From Lumbricus rubellus (Eukaryota > Annelida > Clitellata > Crassiclitellata > Lumbricidae): a stretch of DNA of 64,000 nt. The position numbers and the translations under genes were made by a program. The DNA lies in contig OX243817.1 of assembly GCA_945859605.1 (NCBI GenBank), forward strand, positions 26,158,843-26,222,842. The letters run 5' to 3'. How positions within the stretch are numbered: the first letter of the stretch is position 1; each line of letters begins with the position of its first letter. The notes beneath the pieces are model-generated. The model worked only from the letters and a program-made list of their open reading frames with translations, was not told where the DNA came from and searched no databases. Positions 57,090 to 64,000 of the stretch are shown here, piece after piece.

Positions 57090-57716
57090 CCAGTAGGCAC
57101 TGATGGTTGTTACAAATTTGAATCCGAGGGTTGTCACTGCCGGTCATTAGTGACATAGTTATGTGCGCATAAGCTTTGTCTGTTTCCATTTCATGTGCGT
57201 CGACATGCAACTGAATGGGTAACCCGGATTTGTCTTGTTTTCAAATAAACGAATCTATTTATTTATATATAACTCAAGACTTCGGTCGTGTACGCTCATA
57301 TACATGCACTACACACACCCACACACACATATATATGCATTTCAGTATATGTATATTATAGGCATACACATATGTGTGTGTGGGGGCGGGGTGTGTGGGT
57401 GTGTTTGTGCGAATAATAGATGGCTGCGTTAGAAATATAATTGTTTCAATAGCAAGTCCCAGGCCCAGATGAAATATATATGGATTTGGTATCATGATAT
57501 GTTGGCCAACCATTCCCACAGCCAAATAATATTGGCTTCCGAAATGTTGGCCAATTATTCTGCAATAGGCCTGTGAAATTGACAAAATAAAGGGTTCAGG
57601 AAGCTACAAATTTCGTGTCTTTGTAAGCAAACTACACTTCCTAGTAATAACTGGTCGAAAATGTGATTCTGATAAGCCTGTTATATCGAAAGTTACATAG
57701 AAGCACACATCGAAAG
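57090..57716. other. Upstream region of the membrane-protein gene
   Basis: Presumed promoter and 5' UTR region. CA- and GT-rich short repeats lie at about 57310-57400. No clear TATA box or splice acceptor is called. Confidence 0.35.
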
Positions 57717-60700
57717 ATGCAGAGAATTTCCATCAATCTACGGATCACCTTAATAGTGTTGGCATTTCTACTTTCAACCGAAGCTCAAGTAACAGATAGC
57801 AATGACCGCCAGCTACTTTCAACCAAAGCTCAGGTAACAAGTAGAAATGTCAGCCAGCTACTTTCAACCGAAGCTCATGTAACAGGGAGAGATGACCGCC
57901 AGTTACTTTCAACCGAAGCTCAGGTAACAAGAAGAAATGTCAGCCAGCGGACAAAACGGTGTCGTATTCGTGCAGTCGATCCGCTGATGCACGGTAAAAT
58001 ACTGAAGAAGTTGAAAAAGGACGCTTTGAAATTGATCGAGTACAAGCTGACATTCAGGGATTACAAATGCAATCCGATGACAACCAACGCCACTCGTTAC
58101 CACAAAGCCGACACTTGGTCGCGGGTATCGACGTACCAAGGCCAGATCCTGCTCTCCCTCGCCTTCAACTACGGCGTTCTCTCCCTCAAGACGCTGACCT
58201 TCGGAACCAACTCCACGGAAGTAGAAATAAAGGACATTCCCAGCGGATGTATCGGAGAGTTGCCGGAGGAGAAGAAAGTGAAATTGGTCCGGCAGCTGCT
58301 GATGAAGGACTTCAAGAAATATGGAAATATGTCGATCGTTGGGGAAGGTAGGGTATGTAACATACAGATCACAAATCAGTCTGGATACGCCAAATTCACC
58401 GATTACTGTTGTTCCGTAGATACGCTTACAAAGAAGCAGATCTGCGAGTTAAATGACGACAACCAGTGGATTCGTGTCACGTGGTTGATGCTAACCGCTG
58501 TTAGATACGGGGTTTTGATTTTCGGTCCTCTGATCTTCCTCTCCACCATCGCAAAACTGGTCAATGAAAAGATTCCATACGTTGTTCGATTAGTGGAACC
58601 ACTACGGAAGACAATACTGCTTTCCAAAGATGCGGATGACATTAGCAAATTCAGAGTGAAAAGAAGCATAAATCTATGGAACCAAAAATGTGGCGATCTA
58701 CCGAATCTAATGAAATCTTTATACAGAAGGAAGCGCTTCATTGGGTCTGATTGCAAGTTGTTGGATGGAAAACCGTTCCTTAGTTTCATCTACGAATATC
58801 AGATCTTGGTACATTACACGCGACTTCTCGTGGAGAATGATGTACCCATTGGATTATGGAAATTGATTTTGAATTCCGTGTTCTCCTGTGAACTACGTGA
58901 AGTTGGGCCATTTGTCGACTGCTGTAAACAGAGCATGTGTAAGTTGTGCTCGTGTATTCCGTGGATCAAGTTTTGGAAGGCAGTCGGACTCATTCTGTTC
59001 GTTCTCCTTCTACCGATACCATACTATCTTCGCATTTTCGTCTTCTACTTTTTCGAACAAGACGAAGTGATGTTGCAAACTGAGGCTGCGGCGAGAATGG
59101 GATTGAAAATGAGCTTCGAGAACAGCATTGTTCATTATCTCTTTCCCACGCACCCGTTGTTTCTCGTCATTTACGTAATCTACTTCACCATTGCTATAAC
59201 CATTGCTTTCGCGTCGAAGATTAAAACAACCCGGTTTCACAAGATCATTGTCGGCAGTTTTGACGATCTTCATCATCTCTCGTGGTTTGGCGTTCTACAT
59301 ATGATGGTTTCGAATGTGATCTGGCCTTTCGAGGAGTTTGGTTTACTTGCAATCTTCATCGTATTAATTTATTGGCCAATCGTCTTGCCCATTACATGCA
59401 TCGTTTCTGTCGGTTACTGTCTACCCACAATTTATCTGACAATACGAATGTTTTTCTATTCGAATACGTCAATCCAGGACAGACTCTTTAAACCTGAATT
59501 CGTTAAAACGATGGAAAGTAGTCAACAGTTGTTCGAGATGAAAACCTTTTGGAAGTTATTCTTTGGTTCCGACGAAAAGAGCAGCGTCGACACAAGGACG
59601 AAAGATCCCGAAAGTGAGAAATATATGCGCAAGATGGTCAAGACGACATTCATGGCTGACTCAGAGGTAGACAAGATGGTAAACTACAAGTCTAAAAAAA
59701 TCCAGGTTCAACTGTCTAGCAGTACCAAAACGCAGACGACAAAACCGCAGAACTGGACAGAACGGCATAACAGGAGAGAACCGCATAACTGGAGAATGTG
59801 GAGATCCAGATGTGGAAACATTGTAGTTCATACGTGTGCAGCGATGTTCTGTGTCGTTGCTATGTATTCCATTCTCGTAATTCTGTCCGAATGCATCGGT
59901 TGCATCGTTGATATCGTGGTCTTCACGATGATGGGTGTCATCGTCAACGCTGGTGCCCTGCTCAAGTACGTCTCTCTAGCCATGCTTATACTCGTCTACG
60001 TCTACGACAGCTTCAACAACGTCGAGAAGAAATACCTACAGCTAAACAAGGCTCTCTTCAATATCGTAAGACAGCGAGTCAAAGGAGTAGAAGACGTGAC
60101 AAGCAAACCGTCCGACTTACAGGAGAACACTGGGTTCAAATCTCAAGAACTCAGCGAGCAAGGGAGCTACGAAGCATCAGATGACATTGCAAAGGATATG
60201 TCTCGCTACTGGTTTATCAACGATCTCATTCTATTTGTCGACAAAGAAGATGTACCTCGAATTCCAAAGAAACTTTTTGATGAAGTTTGTCACATCAAGG
60301 TTGCCGGTGTGCCTGGACCAGTGTATATGGGTCTCTTTTCTGCTTTCAAATCCTTTGCAAAAATGGCCATCTTTGTTATTTTCGTCTTCCTTGCAATCCT
60401 GTCTTTCGCATCTGCTAATGGACTGTCTTCGACGACCCAGACGATCGCTGCCCTTGCCGGAGGATCGGTGCCGCTGCTCTTGAAAACGTTCATACAAATA
60501 CCGAAGCCAGATGTCGACATGGGAACGGTGAGTTTCATGAACAAACTAGACGAGGTCGTGAAGAATTTCTACCAGTTCTGGCCGTTGAGAGATTTTGGTT
60601 TCGAGATGCAGAAAAGGGGAGAAAATATTTCGGCGGACGATGACGATGTGCCCATTGAGTGGGATAATCCTGTGGAAAACTCGAGAGAAAGCAACTCTGA

Positions 60701-60908
60701 AAATATTTCGGGTCAGCATCATGGTATTGCAAGAAGAAAAAGGAGCAAGAAAAGTGAATTTAAAAAGCTGTTGAGCAATGGAGGTAGGTCTGATGGACCA
60801 GAGGTAGACATACTAATAATATTGCCAAAAGAATTCGAAGAGTGTGTCCATTTGTCGAAGTTTGGTAGAAAGGAGAAGAGTAGGCCGATAAACAAGCGGT
60901 TCTCGTAG
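57717..60908 (+). CDS. Large multi-pass membrane protein, family not recognised
   Basis: An open frame of 1063 residues with no intron needed, starting at ATG 57717 (a non-ATG extension upstream is unlikely). Residues 1-24 form a signal peptide (LRITLIVLAFLLSTEA core). Residues 18-77 are four tandem 15-residue units of the type LLSTEAQVTxxNxxQ, encoded by four 45-nt repeats (57768-57947), ending before RTKRCR. An extracellular-type segment with Cys and N-x-T/S sites follows. About nine hydrophobic segments lie near residues 253-280, 420-446, 478-500, 538-581 (two), 700-765 (three) and 876-902, with another weak one near 908-930. A basic tail (ARRKRSKKSEFKK) follows. WIRVTWLMLTAVRYGVLIFGP is too generic for me to name a family. 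I expect a plasma-membrane protein; function is unknown. Confidence 0.82.
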   Translation: MQRISINLRITLIVLAFLLSTEAQVTDSNDRQLLSTKAQVTSRNVSQLLSTEAHVTGRDDRQLLSTEAQVTRRNVSQRTKRCRIRAVDPLMHGKILKKLKKDALKLIEYKLTFRDYKCNPMTTNATRYHKADTWSRVSTYQGQILLSLAFNYGVLSLKTLTFGTNSTEVEIKDIPSGCIGELPEEKKVKLVRQLLMKDFKKYGNMSIVGEGRVCNIQITNQSGYAKFTDYCCSVDTLTKKQICELNDDNQWIRVTWLMLTAVRYGVLIFGPLIFLSTIAKLVNEKIPYVVRLVEPLRKTILLSKDADDISKFRVKRSINLWNQKCGDLPNLMKSLYRRKRFIGSDCKLLDGKPFLSFIYEYQILVHYTRLLVENDVPIGLWKLILNSVFSCELREVGPFVDCCKQSMCKLCSCIPWIKFWKAVGLILFVLLLPIPYYLRIFVFYFFEQDEVMLQTEAAARMGLKMSFENSIVHYLFPTHPLFLVIYVIYFTIAITIAFASKIKTTRFHKIIVGSFDDLHHLSWFGVLHMMVSNVIWPFEEFGLLAIFIVLIYWPIVLPITCIVSVGYCLPTIYLTIRMFFYSNTSIQDRLFKPEFVKTMESSQQLFEMKTFWKLFFGSDEKSSVDTRTKDPESEKYMRKMVKTTFMADSEVDKMVNYKSKKIQVQLSSSTKTQTTKPQNWTERHNRREPHNWRMWRSRCGNIVVHTCAAMFCVVAMYSILVILSECIGCIVDIVVFTMMGVIVNAGALLKYVSLAMLILVYVYDSFNNVEKKYLQLNKALFNIVRQRVKGVEDVTSKPSDLQENTGFKSQELSEQGSYEASDDIAKDMSRYWFINDLILFVDKEDVPRIPKKLFDEVCHIKVAGVPGPVYMGLFSAFKSFAKMAIFVIFVFLAILSFASANGLSSTTQTIAALAGGSVPLLLKTFIQIPKPDVDMGTVSFMNKLDEVVKNFYQFWPLRDFGFEMQKRGENISADDDDVPIEWDNPVENSRESNSENISGQHHGIARRKRSKKSEFKKLLSNGGRSDGPEVDILIILPKEFEECVHLSKFGRKEKSRPINKRFS

Positions 60909-61164
60909 GACACGTCTGAGAAAGATCACAACACGACGCCCAAGGAAGTACTTCAGTGATGACGTCACTGAAAAAGAGGTCATTGGAGGGGCGTCCGGAG
61001 AAGAGGAACTTCTGCTATTGTCCGACCTTAACTTACCTTAATGTTCAGGCGTCTGAACAAGAACGCGGCGGCGCATCTGACCAAGTTACTAAGCTCACCT
61101 TTGTTTTATTAGGCCTTTGTAATTTCTATTAAAATTAGGCTGTATATCGTTCAAAAAGACAATC
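60909..61164. other. 3' flank of the membrane-protein gene
   Basis: Short non-coding stretch. A TATTAAAA word near 61129 could serve in polyadenylation, but this is not certain. Confidence 0.35.
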
Positions 61165-61334
61165 GAAGGAACTAATTCTATGCAAAAACTTGAATCAGAA
61201 CACTCAAATGCCATGCAGAAACTTGAATCGGAATAATCAAATGCTATGCAAGAACTTCAATCGGAATAATCAAATGCCATGCAGAAACTTGAATCGGAAT
61301 AATCAAATGCTATGCTAGAACTTCAATCGGAATA
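61165..61334. repeat. 33-bp minisatellite, left part
   Basis: About five copies of a 33-bp unit containing ACTTGAATCGGAATAATC and AAATGCTATGCAG. The array resumes at 62740, so it was split by an insertion. Confidence 0.93.
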
Positions 61335-61424
61335 ACATAACATAACATAACATAGCGTAAGTTTTGAGTGGTTCAGAAGACCAGGGCCTGTGTTAGAACC
61401 ACTTCCTTTGTCGACCAGGAACAT

Positions 61425-61680
61425 CTAGTATCCCAATTTTCCAAGTTTCCTTTTAAACGCTGCAACTGTGTCCACCGACACAGTGCTGTCGTCCAAGCCG
61501 TTCCAAATGTCAATAACTCTTGCACTGAAGAATTTCTGCCCCAATGTTCCCGTCGGCTTCTTAAACAATTTGTACCTATGACCCCGAGTTGCTTTGTTTG
61601 GTGCTAATTCAAAGAACTTCTCCCAACATAGTGCTTCCTTTCCAGTAATGATCTTGTAAGCTTCAATTAGGTCTCCTCTG
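61425..61680 (-). pseudogene. C-terminal end of a LINE ORF2
   Basis: Encodes RGDLIEAYKIITGKE, FFELAPNKATRGHRYKLFKK and FFSARVIDIWNGLDDSTVSV, then FKRKLGKLGY and a stop at 61425-61427. This is the conserved segment after the reverse transcriptase in Jockey/CR1/Rex-type LINEs. The catalytic part is missing. Confidence 0.9.
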
Positions 61681-61686
61681 GATTCT

Positions 61687-62727
61687 AGGACGTTTCATCC
61701 CAGGACGATTCATCCCCGGACGGTTCATCCCGGACGATTCATCCAGTGGACGTTTCATCCCCGGACGGTTCATCCCCGGACGGTTCATCCAGTGGACGGT
61801 TCATCCCAGGACGGTTCATCCAGTGGACGGTTCATCCCAGGACGGTTCATCCCCGGACGGTTCATCCCCGGACAATTAATAGAGAGAATAATATGATACA
61901 TTAGTCGAACCTCAAGTAGGCCCGATAAAAAATTTTACCATGAAAATTGTATGTTATCCCTGGCTTATCCCTCTAGAAAGCACTAGCCCCCCCCCCATAT
62001 ATAGGCTTACTTGTTTTTTATATGATATCTATTTCACTCCTATTTTTGTGTAAATTTTTATCTAGATTTTATTGCATGTTTTATAGGCTTAGGTTTTCTT
62101 ATATGAACTCTATTTTATTCAAAATATATTAAACTCTTTATATCTATTTAATCGCAGGTTCTACAGGCTTGTGTGTTCTTTTTATGATAATATGATTTAA
62201 CTGCATGTTATATAGGCTTATGTGTTCTTATATGATATCTATTTTATTCCAAATATTTTTTGACTTTTTAGATCTATTAGATTGATATTATATAGGATTA
62301 TGTGTTCTTTAGTACCTTAGGCTTGTGTGTTCTTTTATGATATTTAATTACTGACGATTCATTCTGTTATATAGCTTATGTGCTCTTGTATGAAAGCTAT
62401 TTTTCTTGACTTTTTATATCTATTAGCCTACACTGCAAATTTTATAGGATTAAATTGCTAAAATTTCCGTCCATTGGGATGAAACGTCCTGAGATGAAAC
62501 GTCCTGGGATGAAACGTCCATTGGGATGAAACGTCCGGGGATGAAACGGACTGGGATGAAACGTCCCCTGGATGAAACGTCCTGGGATGAAACGTCCACT
62601 GGATGAAACGTCCACTGGATGAACCGTCCGGGGATGAACCGTCCGGGGATGAAACGTCCACTGGATGAATCGTCCGGGATGAACCGTCCGGGGATGAATC
62701 GTCCGAGGATGAAACGTCCGGATACCC
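61687..62727. mobile_element. Foldback element with terminal minisatellite arrays
   Basis: The left arm, 61687-61873, is a tandem array of GGACGGTTCATCCCCG-like units. The right arm, 62467-62727, is the same unit in inverted orientation (GGATGAAACGTCCNNGG). The outer ends read GGACGTTTCATCC and its complement. The loop of about 590 bp is AT-rich and non-coding, with repeated TTATATAGGCTTATGTGTTC words. It interrupts a LINE relic. Confidence 0.85.
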
Positions 62728-62739
62728 TCCTCTGCTCCA

Positions 62740-63085
62740 TTTGAATAATCAAATGCTATGCAGAAACTTGAATCGGAATAATCAAATGCTATGCTACAAC
62801 TTCAATCGGAATAATCAAATGCTATGCAGAAACTTGAATCGGAATAATCAAATGCTATGCTATAACTTCAATCGGAATAATCAAATGCTATGCAGAAACT
62901 TGAATCGGAATAATCAAATGCTTTGCAGAAACTTGAATCAGAATAATCAAATGAGCTATGCAGAAACTTGAATCAGAATAATCAAATGCTATGCAAGAAC
63001 TTCAATCGGAATAATCAAATGCTATGCAGAAACTTGAATCGCAATAATCAAATGCTATTCAGAAACTTGAACTGCTGTCAGTCTG
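62740..63085. repeat. 33-bp minisatellite, right part
   Basis: About ten copies of the same 33-bp unit as 61165-61334. Alternate units differ (CTATGCAGAAACTTGAATC against CTATGCTACAACTTCAATC), which suggests a 66-bp higher-order unit in part of the array. The Asn/Gln-rich frame is an artefact. Confidence 0.93.
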
Positions 63086-63402
63086 CTATTTAAGTAGGTC
63101 TATGGAATCGTGCCTAATCATACCACTGTTGGACTATAAGCCTACCAGTATAAGCTTACTGAGGAGGAATACGTTAAAATGTAGGGGCCTATACTCAGTT
63201 GGGCCTAGGTCTATAGAATTAGGCATAATGTAACAAAACCGGAATAGACAAAATGAAAAAGTCTTTTCATTTGAATAAATAAAAACGAAAAAAGACACGG
63301 AAAATAATATGACTTTGTTAGATATTGAACAGCATTTTATACCTAAAATTTGATCTTTTTCACAAAATATCACATATAACTGCACTAGGCAAACCTGTGC
63401 AC
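63086..63402. other. Gene-free stretch
   Basis: AT-rich with no gene recognised. It ends in the left copy of the hAT target duplication CTGTGCAC (63395-63402). Confidence 0.4.
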
Positions 63403-63985
63403 CATAGTTGTAAATAACGGTTTTTTCAGTTTTTTATTCTCTCCCAAAAAACCTGGTTTTTTCGGGTTTTTTTATTCCCATCGTTTTTTCTTTTTTCTTT
63501 AACTTTATTTATTCATTTACTTTCTGTTATTATTTTCCTAAATTTTAATTTATTCCTTATTCCTTATTATATTCCTTGTGTTTTCCGCCAACTCTCAAGG
63601 ATTCGGCGAAACTGCACAATCAGGGACCGCTATTAATAGATTTTAGGCGTCGTGAGGGTCGGTTAGGCTCAGGTTAGGCGTCGTAAGGGTCGGTTTGGGC
63701 TCAGGTTAGGCGTCGTGAGGGTCGTTTGGAGTTAGAATTAGGGCTAGGGTCGTCACTCTTTCCCAAATATTGAAAATATTAGCCTACGTAAGATCTACTA
63801 ATAGCGGTCCCCGATTGTACAGTTTCGCCGATTCGGCGTACAGGGCATAATAATAATAATTAATAGCGGTCCCCGATTGTACAGTTTCGCCATCCTCATT
63901 TTCATGGTTTTTTATCGTTTTTTTTCTCGAAAAAACGAGGTTTTTCCGTTTTTTATTCCCTTTTTCATCGTTTTTTACATCTATG
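63403..63985. mobile_element. hAT-like non-autonomous element, 583 bp
   Basis: Left end CATAGTTGTAAATAACGG and right end (reverse complement) CATAGATGTAAAAAACGATG, both followed by TTTTTT-rich subterminal sequence. The flanking octamers CTGTGCAC (63395-63402) and TTGTGCAC (63986-63993) differ at one base, fitting an 8-bp duplication. It contains another MITE at 63601-63832. Confidence 0.72.
63601..63832. mobile_element. MITE nested in the hAT-like element
   Basis: Inverted ends ATTCGGCGAAACTGCACAAT and (right, reverse complement) AATCGGCGAAACTGTACAAT continue through GGGACCGCTATTA-TAGAT. The interior has tandem TTAGGCGTCGTGAGGGTCGG units. A partial duplicate of its right end lies at 63862-63892. 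Confidence 0.8.
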
Positions 63986-64000
63986 TTGTGCACTACGGAC

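Larger units (their letters stand above)
61335..62739 (-). mobile_element. LINE fragment inserted in the 33-bp array, itself interrupted
   Basis: On the minus strand the element enters at about 62739 with a short coding remnant (QMEQRR), is broken by the foldback at 61687-62727, continues with the C-terminal coding relic at 61425-61680, and ends in (TTATG)n at 61335-61358. The sequence GAATAA occurs at both edges of the insertion within the array and may be a short target duplication. Confidence 0.75.

Noticed and set aside
57663..57716. Upstream extension of the membrane-protein frame to 57663
   Set aside because: It starts with GTG, which is not a normal eukaryotic start. The ATG at 57717 directly precedes a good signal peptide.
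57717..60908. DC-STAMP/sneaky-type fusion protein identity
   Set aside because: Multi-pass topology suggested it, but the characteristic C-terminal motifs of that family are not visible, so no family name is given.

Overview
This is a eukaryotic, gene-poor and very repeat-rich window, most likely from a marine invertebrate. The recurring AGGCCTA-type motif, the SUEL lectin exon, the Mab-21/cGAS-like gene and the abundance of small DNA transposons would fit an echinoderm or another marine deuterostome or lophotrochozoan. That placement is an inference; nothing here fixes the species. There is one 200-N assembly gap at 48954-49153.

Layout. 1-3.4 kb: no gene, one SINE. 3.4-7.5 kb: a large GC-rich satellite built concentrically (outer repeat, 36-bp unit, GNC triplet core, 36-bp unit, outer repeat). 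9-13.6 kb: several minisatellites and a 1.85-kb long inverted repeat. 15 kb: an intact tRNA-Thr(TGT), a Helentron-like element and a LINE 3' relic. 16.9-21.85 kb, minus strand: a complete seven-exon PNO1 gene (KH-domain ribosome-assembly factor), whose introns hold two hAT-type elements, one TTAA-flanked mini-element and one SINE. 23-37 kb: dense microsatellites, a 1.5-kb non-autonomous hAT element and a frameshifted LINE reverse transcriptase. 38.5-41.1 kb: three small DNA transposons, two of them mariner-like. 41.8-43.9 kb: a Mab-21/cGAS-like nucleotidyltransferase with its catalytic residues visible and one frameshift. 44.7-48.95 kb: a nearly intact autonomous hAT transposon whose two-exon transposase carries one in-frame stop. 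After the gap comes a 972-codon ORF of unrecognised family directly upstream of a 481-bp LTR. 54.5-55.4 kb: two SINEs tail-to-tail, then a SUEL (galactose/rhamnose-binding) lectin exon. 57.7-60.9 kb: an apparently intronless 1063-residue multi-pass membrane protein with a signal peptide and four 15-residue repeats. 61-64 kb: a 33-bp tandem array split by a LINE fragment that is itself split by a foldback element, then two nested small DNA elements.

The host genes share no obvious pathway. PNO1 is housekeeping. The Mab-21-like gene may be an innate immune sensor, and the lectin exon and membrane protein are probably surface or secreted. Most of the remaining sequence can be accounted for as mobile elements and tandem repeats, many with target-site duplications that can be read directly.
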